Notes: generated by a model from the letters alone, not told the origin. Shown: positions 19,424-28,961, counted from the first letter of the stretch. The stretch is 64,000 bases of DNA from Prevotella sp. (GCA_022781445.1 JALETQ010000004.1:1-64000), one strand, 5' to 3'. Program-made: numbers and translations.

Positions 19424-20494
19424 ATGAAACCAAAACGACTCTTGAAGAGGATCCTTCTGACCATCTTCTCGGTTTTTGTTGTGCTGCTGCTTGTGCCAAT
19501 CATCTATTTCGCGATTTACAGCCGGATATATCCGGGCAAGACCGACAACAAAAAGATAACCTACATCAAGCAACACCAATGGCGACTTGATAACGATTGC
19601 GTCATCAAGGACACGTCATTGTTTGCCGACATTCAAGTTCCTACGATCTTTATCTTAGGCGAAATACACGGTTTTAGTCGGAATCAGATATTTGACGCGG
19701 AACTGCTCAAGTACCTGAACAAGAAATTCGGGGTGAAAGACTATTTCAACGAGAATTTCACGGAAGACGCAAACCTGCTCAACCGGTTTCTCGCAACAAG
19801 CCCCATGAACATAGAAATACTGAAGCGAACCACGGCAAGCCTTAGGGATAACATTCCACAACGCTACAATCAGGAATATATCACCAAATGGGTGAACATC
19901 TATCAATATAACCAAACCCTTCCGGAGAGAGACCGTATCAAGGTGTATGGACTCTTGGGAAGCAAGGCCAACTATAAAGGCATGCGCGACAGTACGATGA
20001 TTGCCAATTACCAACGTTTGTCGCGGAATTTCTCCAATTCTGCCTCCGTATTCTGCTCAACAGGCCAGTTGCATGTGTTCCAAGCAAACTATAATGGCAT
20101 CCGGCCATTTGCTGCATGGCTGAAGGCCGACAAGAACCATGTCTTGTCGATTGCCCATCTTGCACTCGACTGCTATGCCTACATACCTCAAGGAAGCGGA
20201 ATGCCTACTCCCGAAGATGAAATGACCGAATGGGCAAGCATCAATGGTCCTATCATGTATTTCCACAATATCGTCAACATCGACAAGGCCATCGGCTCAC
20301 CCGCCATTGTCATCTGCAGGCTCGATGCCGGGAACTCTCCATTCAACCAAGGTCTTGATCTCGTGAAACAACATTCATCTCTGTCATTCCTCACAGGTGG
20401 TAATATCGAACCGGATGAAAGCAAGGCCACTACTGATTATTTCCAATATGTATTCGTGACAAAAGGCTTGAAAGGCCCCCAACTGTTTCAATGA
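19424..20494 (+). CDS. Membrane-anchored protein of unknown function (possible ChaN/erythromycin-esterase-like fold)
   Basis: The 356-residue protein has one N-terminal membrane segment (about residues 9-32, preceded by KPKRLLKR), so the rest probably faces the periplasm. FILGEIHGFSRNQIFDAELL (about 76-95) and STGQLHVFQ (about 212-220) recall the Gly-Glu-x-His and Gly-x-x-His motifs of ChaN-like and erythromycin-esterase-like proteins; this is a weak inference. The gene stands alone, and its start codon is about 14 bp from the end of the IS982 relic, so the native promoter may have been replaced. No TAnnTTTG box was found upstream. Confidence 0.7.
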   Translation: MKPKRLLKRILLTIFSVFVVLLLVPIIYFAIYSRIYPGKTDNKKITYIKQHQWRLDNDCVIKDTSLFADIQVPTIFILGEIHGFSRNQIFDAELLKYLNKKFGVKDYFNENFTEDANLLNRFLATSPMNIEILKRTTASLRDNIPQRYNQEYITKWVNIYQYNQTLPERDRIKVYGLLGSKANYKGMRDSTMIANYQRLSRNFSNSASVFCSTGQLHVFQANYNGIRPFAAWLKADKNHVLSIAHLALDCYAYIPQGSGMPTPEDEMTEWASINGPIMYFHNIVNIDKAIGSPAIVICRLDAGNSPFNQGLDLVKQHSSLSFLTGGNIEPDESKATTDYFQYVFVTKGLKGPQLFQ

Positions 20495-20770
20495 CCGGTC
20501 TACCACACGCAGACATGAGGCTTTCGCATGCCTTGCTTTCCCGGAACTAGCACTTTCCCGGCAAAGCATTGAAGTGCCGCAAACATCCCTCCGACCATAA
20601 GCTCACTCCACATTTCCTCACTGCGAGCTAAACTAAAGTTCCATGCCAAGGCTCATCGCTCTCGACATGGAATGATACACTTGTGATGGCAGACGGGTTC
20701 AGACCGCTTTACTCATAACCCATCGAGGATAATTCAATCATGGAGTTGTCAATGTTTGAACGAAAATGCG

Positions 20771-20778
20771 TATATTTG
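20771..20778 (+). promoter_or_regulatory. -7 box immediately before the Crp/Fnr gene
   Basis: TATATTTG matches TAnnTTTG and ends 5 bp before the ATG at 20784. It also overlaps the first codons of a longer reading frame that begins at 20766, arguing against that upstream start. The spacing would give an almost leaderless mRNA. Confidence 0.55.
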
Positions 20779-20783
20779 CAGGC

Positions 20784-21449
20784 ATGGACACGATGACTCT
20801 CCAATCCTTGTCGGTGTGCATGCTGTTCAACGGTGTCAGCCCGATGGAAACCGAGCTGCTTCTCGAAGGTGTCGGCTATCGATTGGTACACTACGACCGG
20901 AACGACCTGTTCAGAATGGCGGGCGACCCATGTCTTTATGCCGACATCGTGGTTTCGGGTGAATTGCTGTGCCGCATGACTTCGCTGTCGGGCAAGCAAA
21001 TCGAAGTGAGCCGGTTGACCAAAGGCGAAATCATATCGCCCGCCTTCATCTTTGCCCAAGACAAAAGAATGCCCGTCACGGTCGAAGCCACGAAAAAGTC
21101 AACCATCCTGCGCCTGCAGCCGCAATCGCTCAAGCAGCTCATCGACAACCACGAAACCATCCGCATGAATTTCATCGGCATTTTGTCGAACATTGACGTT
21201 TTTCTCACCCGAAAGATGAAGGTGCTGTCCCTGTTCACCGTTCGCGAGAAAGTGGGATATATGCTGCTGGAAGAGTTGGGCAAGCAAAACAGCCCCACCA
21301 TCATGCTCGACCAAAGCAGGCAACATATCGCCAACCGGTTCGGCATTCAGAAATATTCATTGCTGCGCGTCCTTTCAGAGATGGAGAAAAGCGGCATCAT
21401 CGCCATCGAAGGCAAAGCCATCACGGTACTCGACCGCAGCCGTCTGTGA
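20784..21449 (+). CDS. Crp/Fnr-family transcriptional regulator
   Basis: The protein has an N-terminal cyclic-nucleotide-binding-type beta-roll (residues about 10-120, with GEIISPAFIF) and a C-terminal Crp winged helix (about 150-222, with SRQHIANRFGIQKYSLLRVL as recognition region). There are no clustered N-terminal cysteines, so it is not an FNR-type iron-sulfur sensor. I took MDTMTLQS at 20784 as start (221 residues) because a -7 box covers the frame upstream; 20793 is an alternative. The DJ-1 gene follows 81 bp downstream, possibly co-transcribed. The ligand is unknown. Confidence 0.88.
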   Translation: MDTMTLQSLSVCMLFNGVSPMETELLLEGVGYRLVHYDRNDLFRMAGDPCLYADIVVSGELLCRMTSLSGKQIEVSRLTKGEIISPAFIFAQDKRMPVTVEATKKSTILRLQPQSLKQLIDNHETIRMNFIGILSNIDVFLTRKMKVLSLFTVREKVGYMLLEELGKQNSPTIMLDQSRQHIANRFGIQKYSLLRVLSEMEKSGIIAIEGKAITVLDRSRL

Positions 21450-21530
21450 CAAGTGTTCCCCAGCGACACTCTCCTGCCATCGGTTTCGACCGAGGGCATC
21501 TTCATATCATTCACTCAACAATATCATATT

Positions 21531-22100
21531 ATGACTAAAGTATATCAATTTATGGCCGACGGATTCGAAGATATCGAAGCCTTGGCACCGGTAGACATCC
21601 TCAAACGAGGAGGTATAGACGTGCAGACCGTGAGCATCATGGGACGCGAGTGGGTAGAATCTGCCAACGGCATTTCGATCAAAACCGACTTGTTGTTTGA
21701 GGACGGCGATTACGAAGATGCCGAAATGTTGCTGCTGCCCGGCGGAATGCCAGGAGCCTCACACCTCAAGCACCACGAAGGTCTGCGCCAACTGTTGCTC
21801 AATCACGCCGCCAAAGGTCGCCGCATCGGGGCCATCTGTGCCGCCCCGATGGTACTCGGCTCGTTGGGGCTGCTCGAAGGCAAACGCGCCACGTGCTATC
21901 CCGGCTTCGAGTCACAGCTCAAAGGTGCCGAATACACAGGTCAGCCGCTCACCGTTGACGACATCATCGTCACCGCCAAAGGCCCCGGTGTATCACTGCC
22001 CTACGGCTATTGTCTGCTCTCCATTCTCGAAGGCGACGACGAAGCCCGCAACATCCAACAGCAGATGATGTATCCCTATCCGCTCGAAAGAGATATTTAA
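21531..22100 (+). CDS. DJ-1/PfpI family protein
   Basis: This family includes YajL/DJ-1 deglycase- or chaperone-like proteins and ThiJ-type hydrolases. The 189-residue protein begins MTKVYQFMADGFEDIEALAP. The nucleophile-elbow cysteine is C103 in GAICAAPMVLG, with its partner glutamate at E13. LLLPGGMPGASHL is the other conserved segment. The start at 21531 matches the family; 26 upstream in-frame codons are not homologous. Downstream of the Crp/Fnr gene. A role in carbonyl or oxidative stress is inference from the family. Confidence 0.92.
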   Translation: MTKVYQFMADGFEDIEALAPVDILKRGGIDVQTVSIMGREWVESANGISIKTDLLFEDGDYEDAEMLLLPGGMPGASHLKHHEGLRQLLLNHAAKGRRIGAICAAPMVLGSLGLLEGKRATCYPGFESQLKGAEYTGQPLTVDDIIVTAKGPGVSLPYGYCLLSILEGDDEARNIQQQMMYPYPLERDI

Positions 22101-22230
22101 CTTTCCCTTCATGCGGCTGTTTGCCCTTGCCGGTGTAAATCGTTTCGACACAACACCTCATGACAGACAGCCGCATACCATAATATATATAGGACAGGTT
22201 TTATCATCAGCTGTGCTTGCTTAAAATATT

Positions 22231-22255
22231 GAACCCGAATCGGCCATCATTTTCT
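22231..22255 (+). repeat. TIR repeat family 1, left-end fragment
   Basis: TGAACCCGAATCGGCCATCA matches the outer end of the family (consensus AACCCAAATCGGTCATNAGA). Only about 25 bp is recognisable, in the 295-bp gap before ispD that otherwise shows nothing. Confidence 0.4.
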
Positions 22256-22395
22256 ATGCAACACTACGCACGTTCAAACCGAACGATCCATGTTCACGAA
22301 CAACGGATGCCGACGACCCTACGGTGTGCGAGCAAACTGTTTGTCACGACCGTCACCATAACCATATTGCCATCTCATCACCAACCCGCAACACC

Positions 22396-23070
22396 ATGAA
22401 TTATGTTATCATCGTCGCCGGAGGAAAGGGAACGAGGATGGGTACCGACACTCCCAAACAATTTCTGCAGCTTGACGGCAAACCCATCCTGATGCACACC
22501 ATCGACCGTTTCCGCCATTGCAACCCGCCCCTGCGCATCGTCCTCGTGCTGCCCGCCGACCAGCATACACACTGGCATGACCTTTGCCGACAGCACAGGT
22601 TTGATGCCGACTACATCCTCGTTGCCGGTGGCGAAACGCGCTTTCACTCCGTGTCCAACGGATTGGCAGCCATCTCAGACGATGAGAAAGGGGTTGTAGG
22701 CATCCACGACGGCGTGCGTCCGTTCGTGAGTCGTAACACCATCCGGCGGTGCTTCGATGTCGCTACCACCCATTCGGCAGTCGTTCCCGTCACGCCCGTT
22801 GTCGAAACACTTCGAAAGGTAGGAGGCGAAACCGTGCCGCGCGACGAATACCGGTTGGTGCAGACTCCGCAGACATTCGACATCGACACCCTCAAGCGTG
22901 CCTACCGCCAAGCCTACATCCCGGCGTTTACCGACGATGCCTCGGTGGTCGAAAAGGCAGGTGTTGCCGTCACGCTCGTTGAGGGCAACCGCGAGAACAT
23001 CAAAATCACAACACCCTTCGACCTTCTTGTGGGCGAGGCCTTGTGCCGCAACGGGCATGAGGAACTTTAG
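22396..23070 (+). CDS. ispD: 2-C-methyl-D-erythritol 4-phosphate cytidylyltransferase
   Basis: IspD joins MEP to CTP, giving CDP-methylerythritol in the non-mevalonate isoprenoid pathway. The start [16 protein letters not shown] gives 224 residues, with the nucleotide-binding loop GGKGTRMG at 9-16 and PKQF just after it. [21 protein letters not shown] and [12 protein letters not shown] are further family blocks. A 24-codon upstream extension was rejected. recG follows 29 bp downstream, so the pair may be one transcript. ispG, another gene of this pathway, is at 32093. Confidence 0.97.
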   Translation: MNYVIIVAGGKGTRMGTDTPKQFLQLDGKPILMHTIDRFRHCNPPLRIVLVLPADQHTHWHDLCRQHRFDADYILVAGGETRFHSVSNGLAAISDDEKGVVGIHDGVRPFVSRNTIRRCFDVATTHSAVVPVTPVVETLRKVGGETVPRDEYRLVQTPQTFDIDTLKRAYRQAYIPAFTDDASVVEKAGVAVTLVEGNRENIKITTPFDLLVGEALCRNGHEEL

Positions 23071-23099
23071 CATCCGGTTTTTGTAACAGGAGAGTACCC

Positions 23100-25199
23100 A
23101 TGACAGACATTTGGAACCAAGACGTTCAGTATGTTCCGGGCGTTGGCCCCGCTCGCAAGAAACTGTTGATGAACGAGCGCGATATCCACACCGTGGGCGA
23201 CCTTCTGGAGTATTTCCCTTACAAACATGTCGACCGCAGCCGCATTTATGCCATCCGCGAGCTGAACTCCGACATGCCTTTCGTGCAAATCAAAGGCCGC
23301 ATTCTCAGTTTCGAGCAGTTCGACAAAGGAAGGGGCAAACAGCGAATGGTGGCCCATTTCACCGACGGTGTCGCCGTTGCCGACCTTGTCTGGTTCGGCC
23401 GCGCCGTCCACCTCACCCGCGATCTCAACATCAACGACGAGTACATCGTCTTTGGCCGGCCCACCATCTTTGGCGGCCGTTATCAGTTTGCCCACCCCGA
23501 GATAGAGCGAGCTGCCGACATGAAGCTGTCGGAGATGGGCATGCAGCCCTATTACATTACGTCGGAGCGCATGAAGAAGGCAGGCGTCACGTCGCGCACG
23601 ATCGAGAAAATCATCAAGAATCTCTTTGCCCGCATCACCGAGCCGCTCCCCGAAACGCTGCCCGAGTTCATCATCCGTCGGATGGATCTCCCGTCGCGCG
23701 ACGAGGCTTTCCGAAAAATTCACTATCCACTCACGGCCGACGACACCCGCCGGGCACGCCTCCGCCTGAAGTTCGAAGAACTTTTTTATGTTCAGCTCAA
23801 CATCCTCCGTTATGCCGGCGACCGTCGACGCAAGTACAAGGGCTATATTTTCACGCACATCGGTGCCGCATTCAACACGTTCTACCACGACTTTCTGCCT
23901 TTCAACCTCACCGAAGCACAGAAACGCGTGGTGAGAGAGATCAGGACAGACATGCGATCGGGGCAGCAAATGAACCGCCTGCTGCAAGGCGACGTGGGTT
24001 CGGGCAAAACGCTCGTGGCACTGCTCTCCATGCTCATCGCCGTTGACAACGGCTATCAGGCATGCCTCATGGCACCCACCGAAATCCTCGCCGAACAACA
24101 TCTGCGCACGCTTCGCGACCTCATGAAGGACATGCCGGTGCGCGTGGAGCTGCTGACAGGTATCGTGAGAGGACGAAAACGCACCGAAATACTCGACAGC
24201 CTCATAGACGGAAGCATACATATCCTCGTCGGTACGCACGCCGTCATCGAGGAAAACGTGCAGTTTCTGAAACTCGGACTGGTCATCATCGACGAGCAGC
24301 ACCGCTTCGGCGTGGCACAGAGAGCCAAACTCTGGAGCAAGAGCCTCTATCCGCCCCATGTGCTGGTCATGACCGCCACGCCCATTCCGCGCACACTTGC
24401 CATGACCATTTACGGTGATCTCGACGTGAGCATCATCGACGAACTGCCGCCGGGACGCAAACCCGTTGCCACCATTCATCAGTACGACAACCATCCGTCG
24501 ACAATCTTTCAGGGCATCCGCGAACAAATCAGGCGGGGCAGGCAGGTATATGTGGTCTACCCCCTCATCCGTGAAAGTGAGAAGACCGACCTCAAAAATC
24601 TGGAAGAGGGCTACGAGATGCTCCGACAACAGTTTGCCGAATACAAACTGAGCAAGGTACACGGACAAATGAAACCCAAAGAGAAAGACGAAGAGATGCA
24701 GCGTTTTGCCGCCGGCGAAACCCACATCCTCGTTTCAACCACAGTCATCGAGGTGGGTGTCAATGTACCCAATGCCTCGGTCATGGTCATCTTCGAGGCC
24801 CAGCGTTTCGGACTTTCACAACTCCACCAGCTGCGCGGAAGGGTGGGCAGAGGTGCCGAACAATCTTACTGCATTCTGGTGACACCGCCCAAACTAAGCG
24901 AAGACACCCGCAAGCGGATGGACATCATGTGTCAAACCACCGACGGTTTCGAAATCGCCGAAGCCGATCTGAAACTACGCGGACCGGGCGACCTCGAAGG
25001 AACGGCGCAGAGCGGCATGGCTTTCACCCTCAAGATAGCCGACATCGCACGCGACGGACAGCTCGTACAACTGGCTCGTGACGAGGCACGTCGCATCATC
25101 GACGAAGACCCGGACTGCAACAAAGCCGAAAATGCCCTGCTATGGCAGCACCTCGATTCGCTGCGAAAGACACAAACCAACTGGGGTGCCATCTCCTGA
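23100..25199 (+). CDS. recG: ATP-dependent DNA helicase RecG
   Basis: RecG is a fork-remodelling SF2 helicase acting in replication restart and recombination. The 699-residue protein carries an N-terminal wedge/OB domain (VQIKGRILSFEQF), Walker A GDVGSGKT near residue 300, the DEQH box near 397, and motif VI with QLRGRVGRGAEQSYC. It starts 29 bp after ispD. Length and motif order are typical. Confidence 0.98.
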   Translation: MTDIWNQDVQYVPGVGPARKKLLMNERDIHTVGDLLEYFPYKHVDRSRIYAIRELNSDMPFVQIKGRILSFEQFDKGRGKQRMVAHFTDGVAVADLVWFGRAVHLTRDLNINDEYIVFGRPTIFGGRYQFAHPEIERAADMKLSEMGMQPYYITSERMKKAGVTSRTIEKIIKNLFARITEPLPETLPEFIIRRMDLPSRDEAFRKIHYPLTADDTRRARLRLKFEELFYVQLNILRYAGDRRRKYKGYIFTHIGAAFNTFYHDFLPFNLTEAQKRVVREIRTDMRSGQQMNRLLQGDVGSGKTLVALLSMLIAVDNGYQACLMAPTEILAEQHLRTLRDLMKDMPVRVELLTGIVRGRKRTEILDSLIDGSIHILVGTHAVIEENVQFLKLGLVIIDEQHRFGVAQRAKLWSKSLYPPHVLVMTATPIPRTLAMTIYGDLDVSIIDELPPGRKPVATIHQYDNHPSTIFQGIREQIRRGRQVYVVYPLIRESEKTDLKNLEEGYEMLRQQFAEYKLSKVHGQMKPKEKDEEMQRFAAGETHILVSTTVIEVGVNVPNASVMVIFEAQRFGLSQLHQLRGRVGRGAEQSYCILVTPPKLSEDTRKRMDIMCQTTDGFEIAEADLKLRGPGDLEGTAQSGMAFTLKIADIARDGQLVQLARDEARRIIDEDPDCNKAENALLWQHLDSLRKTQTNWGAIS

Positions 25200-25299
25200 C
25201 AACAAAGATAAGGGAGCATCGATGGACAAGGCAGCATCTTGAGGTGTTGCCAATAAGAGGAAATCGAAGAAGAAAACATCATGAAAGATGTATATATGT

Positions 25300-25425
25300 T
25301 TTAACCCGAATCAACCATGAAATACCGAGACGGTATCGTTTGATAACCGAGCAGAGGCAGTGTTTATTTTTACGAGCGCAATGGACTACGGCAAGATAAA
25401 CCGACAGACAGGATGTCGGCCGAAG
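25300..25425 (+). repeat. TIR repeat family 1, degraded copy
   Basis: It begins TTTTAACCCGAATCAACCAT and keeps the internal block ACTACGGCAAGATAAACCGA, which aligns with the copy at 27521-27722. The right end is not recognisable. Confidence 0.6.
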
Positions 25426-25504
25426 AATAAAGCTCAAAATGGAAGCATCTGTCCCACTCACCCTCTCCGAATCTTTTGAAACGGCAGCAGGAATCATTTG
25501 ACCA

Positions 25505-25585
25505 TAGGGGAACTTTTACCTCACGAAACGGCTACTTTTTCTATTCCAAAGGGGAACTTTTGCTTGCCAAAAGGGGCACTTTCGG
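25505..25585 (+). repeat. 22-bp tandem array 1 (about 3.6 units)
   Basis: Units begin at about 25506, 25528, 25550 and 25572. The core is AGGGGAACTTTT in units 1 and 3, and more diverged in units 2 and 4 (AGGGGCACTTTC in unit 4), with variable linkers. The spacing is 22 bp throughout. It begins 80 bp after a family 1 repeat copy. Confidence 0.75.
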
Positions 25586-26157
25586 AAAGCTATTCATTTA
25601 CTTTTCAGCATCTGTTTATACACCAAACACTTAGCAACCTTACGCAATCTTTCACCCAAATGGGTTGTCATACCGTATGCTTTGATACGACATACGGGTC
25701 AAACACATTCCGATGGGTTTCTTCCGTTTGGCGATTCTGATTCTAAAGATTGATCCGGATCTCATGGAAGCATAGACCGAAGGCTCGGAAAAAGCCAACG
25801 AAAGAACCAAAAAGGGAACAGCATAAAAAAGGCAGCGAACTTCTTTTCAGAGAGCAGACAGGTGTGGTACATGGCAGGACACAACCACGCTGCGGCATCT
25901 CAAACCCAAAGACGTCAAAGAAAAAAGCAAAAAGAGAGGGAGAAAGCAGTGTTCTGAATACGTTTTTATCGTTGAAACGAGCCTGGAAAGTGCTAAAAAA
26001 GCAAAGGATACAACGGTATTTGAATTTATTTTCCGTATTTTAACTCATGGCTAAAAAGCCGATAAAAAGGGAGGTTTCAGGCATTCCGAACACCAACTTA
26101 AATGTTAAAAGCGACACAAAATCCATGAAGTCATGCACTTTTCAGCAATTTATTCGT

Positions 26158-26165
26158 TATATTTG
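26158..26165 (+). promoter_or_regulatory. -7 box for the M23 peptidase gene
   Basis: TATATTTG followed by C matches TAnnTTTG and lies about 100 bp upstream of the chosen start at 26263. No clear -33 TTG is visible at standard spacing. Confidence 0.5.
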
Positions 26166-26262
26166 CAACAGCAACAAAAACACTTGAGGTGGATTTTTCG
26201 TTCTGTTCTTGGTGAGAAATTCCCTCAATACGTTACAAAATGACATCATATTCTATCTTATA

Positions 26263-27225
26263 ATGACACGTATAAAAAGAACCTTGAAAGCTATTACTTT
26301 GCTTGCCGTCATGACCATGACGACATTCAACGCATCAGCCCAAGACCTCTTGGCACGTCAAGCACCCGTCGACCGAAAGATGAAAGCAGTAGACACATTG
26401 GCTTTATATACGCTTTTGGATCGCGAGCAAGTAACCATACCCGCATCAGGACTCTATGAAGACTGGAGCAATGCTTACGTTCACAGAGCGCACGCTTTGC
26501 CCGATTCATTCAAAATAAATCTGCGCAACTTCTGCATGCCCACCACCCACCGCGTCATCACATCGAACTTCGGTCCGAGATGGGGACGTATGCACAAGGG
26601 ACTGGACATCAAAGTATATATCGGCGATACCATCCGCGCCGCATTCACGGGCAAAGTGCGCATCGTGCGCTACGAAGCCAACGGCTACGGAAACTATGTT
26701 GTCATCCGTCATGATAACGGATTGGAAACCATCTACGGTCACCTTTCGCGCCACTTGGTGAGAGAAAACGAGAATGTACGTGCCGGCGACCCCATCGGTC
26801 TGGGCGGAAACACCGGGCGCAGCACGGGTTCACACCTCCACTTCGAGACACGCTTGTGTGGCGTTGCGCTCAATCCGGCTCTCCTGTTCGACTTCCGTGC
26901 GCAAGACGTGACGGCAGATACCTACATGTTCCGCCGCTCCACTTTCGGCAAGGAGTCGGCTCAGGCCAACCGTCTGAGGGGGGCCAAGGCGAAAGACGGC
27001 TACAACTTCAGAGATGTTTCGGGCGACAATACCCCCAAGAACAACAGCAGAGCGGGCAACACCGACATGGCTTACGGCAGCACCAAGCGCTATCACAAGG
27101 TTGAGGCCGGTGAAACCGTCTTCTCCATTGCACGCAAAAGAGGCATCACACCCGAAGAACTTTGCAAGCGAAACCGCATAGGAAAGAGTACGCGCATCCG
27201 TCCGGGACAACTCTTGGTTTATTGA
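26263..27225 (+). CDS. Secreted M23 metallopeptidase with C-terminal LysM domain
   Basis: Likely a peptidoglycan endopeptidase or an LytM-type activator acting in the periplasm. The start at 26263 (MTRIKRTLKAITLLAVMTMT) gives 320 residues with a signal peptide ending at ASAQ. The M23 domain (about residues 90-210) has the zinc-site pattern HKGLD and HLHFE, plus GHLS between them, so the catalytic residues look intact. A LysM motif lies at about 275-318 (YHKVEAGETVFSIARKRGIT). It has its own -7 box and a terminator at 27341-27395. Confidence 0.93.
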   Translation: MTRIKRTLKAITLLAVMTMTTFNASAQDLLARQAPVDRKMKAVDTLALYTLLDREQVTIPASGLYEDWSNAYVHRAHALPDSFKINLRNFCMPTTHRVITSNFGPRWGRMHKGLDIKVYIGDTIRAAFTGKVRIVRYEANGYGNYVVIRHDNGLETIYGHLSRHLVRENENVRAGDPIGLGGNTGRSTGSHLHFETRLCGVALNPALLFDFRAQDVTADTYMFRRSTFGKESAQANRLRGAKAKDGYNFRDVSGDNTPKNNSRAGNTDMAYGSTKRYHKVEAGETVFSIARKRGITPEELCKRNRIGKSTRIRPGQLLVY

Positions 27226-27340
27226 TTTGCCGAGACAAACCGTCGCCACAGCTTTCCCTTTCCACAAGAGAACGCCGGAATTGTTTGAAAACCACGCTTG
27301 AGAAAGTGGCAATACCGCCGTTCGAGAGCATTGACCATAC

Positions 27341-27395
27341 AACCCGAGAGTACCCCTGCCAACCGGCAACGGGACTCTCGGGTTTCTTTTTATTC
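27341..27395 (+). terminator. Terminator after the M23 peptidase gene
   Basis: AACCCGAGAGT (27341-27351) pairs perfectly with ACTCTCGGGTT (27374-27384), followed by TCTTTTTATT. It lies 115 bp past the stop codon at 27225. Confidence 0.85.
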
Positions 27396-27520
27396 CGCTT
27401 CCCGGTCGGTTTCCGGCCGCAAAGAGGCATCATGGCTGCAATCTGTACTTGGTTTCCGTGCGCAGACGGTACACAAACATCAATCCGCTCCGAACAGAGC
27501 GAATAAAAATCGTCTCGGAC

Positions 27521-27722
27521 TTAAACCCAAACCGGTCATTAGATTCCGAGTCGGTTTCGCTTGATGGTTGGCAGATGGCTTGTCGGTTTGTTGCAGGCAT
27601 AGTGGGCTACGGCAAGACAAAACGGCAGGCAAGATGCCGGACGGCAGACGAAACCGGCCGCAAAGTGACATGAACGACAGGAAATGTATAAACAAACGCT
27701 CTCTGACCGGTTTGGGTTAAAG
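27521..27722 (+). repeat. TIR repeat family 1, full copy A
   Basis: The ends are TTAAACCCAAACCGGTCATT (left) and, reverse-complemented from the right, TTTAACCCAAACCGGTCA: 17 of 18 positions match as an inverted repeat. The 202-bp body has no ORF of note. Its left 75 bp is almost identical to the inverted fragment at 62738-62812, and its right half matches the copies at 34191 and 37036. Confidence 0.8.
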
Positions 27723-27965
27723 ACCGGTTTAGGACAAAAACCATGGCTTCCGGCACAGCCAACACCACTTAATCTCAAGAAGAATTTTCGAACAACAGAA
27801 AAGAAAGAACGAACAATCAGACAGGCATTTACCACCCGATTCCTCCTATCCTCCCGGCATCATGTCAACGGACACTCCGCGCCCGAGGACACATCCCGAC
27901 TGCCAACGATGCTGAATACCCGACAACACGAAATGAAAGCACACCGAAAAAAAAGCAGAAATTTA

Positions 27966-27997
27966 TTTGTGAGATAAAAATAAAAGCAGTACTTTTG
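27966..27997 (+). promoter_or_regulatory. Promoter of the DMT transporter gene
   Basis: TTTG (27966-27969), 20 bp, then TACTTTTG (27990-27997): an almost ideal Bacteroidota -33/-7 pair, about 40 bp upstream of the start codon at 28038. Confidence 0.75.
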
Positions 27998-28037
27998 CAT
28001 AAAAGAGGCATTTTTATAATGTAAAACACAACCTTTT

Positions 28038-28961
28038 ATGAACAAGATGGTCAGCGATTCTACGGCAACCGAAAAGAAAATGGGCAATTGGTTTTATCAC
28101 CTGATTGCCCTGGTAATCGTTATTATATGGGGAAGTACGCTCGTCAGCAGCAAGGTTTTATTGCAAGCCGGCATGCGAGAGGACGAGATTTTCTTCGCCA
28201 GAATTGTCATGGCATATATCTGCATCATCTTTATCTCCCCCCGGAAGTTATGGTCTGACACATGGAGGGACGAATTTTGGATGCTCATGCTGGGCATCAC
28301 GGGCGGCAGCTTGTACTTCATCTCGGAAAATTATGCCCTTCGCTATACGATGGCCAACAACGTGAGCTTCATCGTTTCGGCATCGCCTCTCATCACGACG
28401 CTGCTGGCTTTTGCCTTCACCAAGGGCATGAAGCTGGGCAAGATGCTCATCACCGGTACCGCCTTGGCACTGACGGGCGTTGCCATCGTTATATTCAACG
28501 GACAGATAGGTCCCGTGAAGCTCAATCCCATCGGCGACCTGCTGGCCATCGTTTCATCGTTCTGCTTCGGTCTTTACTGCCTGTTGCTCAAGAAACTCGG
28601 CAACCGTTACAGCTCGGTGTTCATCACGCGCAAGGTATTTGCTTACGGGTTGCTCACCACCCTCCCCTGTTTCATCTTCATGCCCTGGCAGTTCCGTCTC
28701 GCACATTTCCTGGCTCCCAACGTGATGTTCAACCTTCTCTTTTTGGGATTGATAGCCTCTTTTGCCTGTTTCGCGCTCTGGAGCGTCACCACCAAGAGGC
28801 TGGGTGCGGTCGTAACGGCCAACTACAACTACATCAGCCCCATCGCAACGATTGTCGTCAGCTGGTGGTTTCTGGGCGAACAGATGACCATCATGTCGTG
28901 GGTGGGCTGCGCCCTGATTCTGGCCGGTGTGATTCTGGCAAACAAAGACACGAAAGAATAA
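28038..28961 (+). CDS. EamA/DMT-superfamily transporter
   Basis: Drug/metabolite transporter family members export amino acids, nucleotides or other small molecules across the inner membrane. The 307-residue protein has about ten hydrophobic segments in two EamA repeats: the first opens LIALVIVIIWGSTLVSSKVL (about residues 20-39), the second begins near 165. YISPIATIVVSWWFLGEQ (about 268-285) is the typical TM9-TM10 motif. Start at 28038 fits the promoter at 27966-27997. The substrate cannot be read from sequence. Confidence 0.93.
   Translation: MNKMVSDSTATEKKMGNWFYHLIALVIVIIWGSTLVSSKVLLQAGMREDEIFFARIVMAYICIIFISPRKLWSDTWRDEFWMLMLGITGGSLYFISENYALRYTMANNVSFIVSASPLITTLLAFAFTKGMKLGKMLITGTALALTGVAIVIFNGQIGPVKLNPIGDLLAIVSSFCFGLYCLLLKKLGNRYSSVFITRKVFAYGLLTTLPCFIFMPWQFRLAHFLAPNVMFNLLFLGLIASFACFALWSVTTKRLGAVVTANYNYISPIATIVVSWWFLGEQMTIMSWVGCALILAGVILANKDTKE

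Larger units (their letters stand above)
25200..26262. other. 1.06-kb intergenic region between recG and the M23 peptidase gene
   Basis: This contains a degraded copy of repeat family 1 (25300-25425), a 22-bp tandem array (25505-25585) and a -7 box (26158-26165). Open frames at 25498-25740 and 25750-26043 are Lys/Ser-rich without family similarity and were not called as genes. Confidence 0.55.
27226..28037. other. 812-bp intergenic region between the M23 peptidase and DMT transporter genes
   Basis: Holds a terminator (27341-27395), the best full copy of repeat family 1 (27521-27722) and the promoter of the DMT gene (27966-27997). No gene was identified in the remainder. Confidence 0.6.

Noticed and set aside
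23067..24725. 552-codon open frame opposite recG
   Set aside because: It is antisense to clear RecG coding sequence, shows no family motif, and is explained by codon bias.
25750..26043. 97-codon basic protein gene
   Set aside because: Lys/Arg/Ser-rich composition without a family or promoter, next to repeats.
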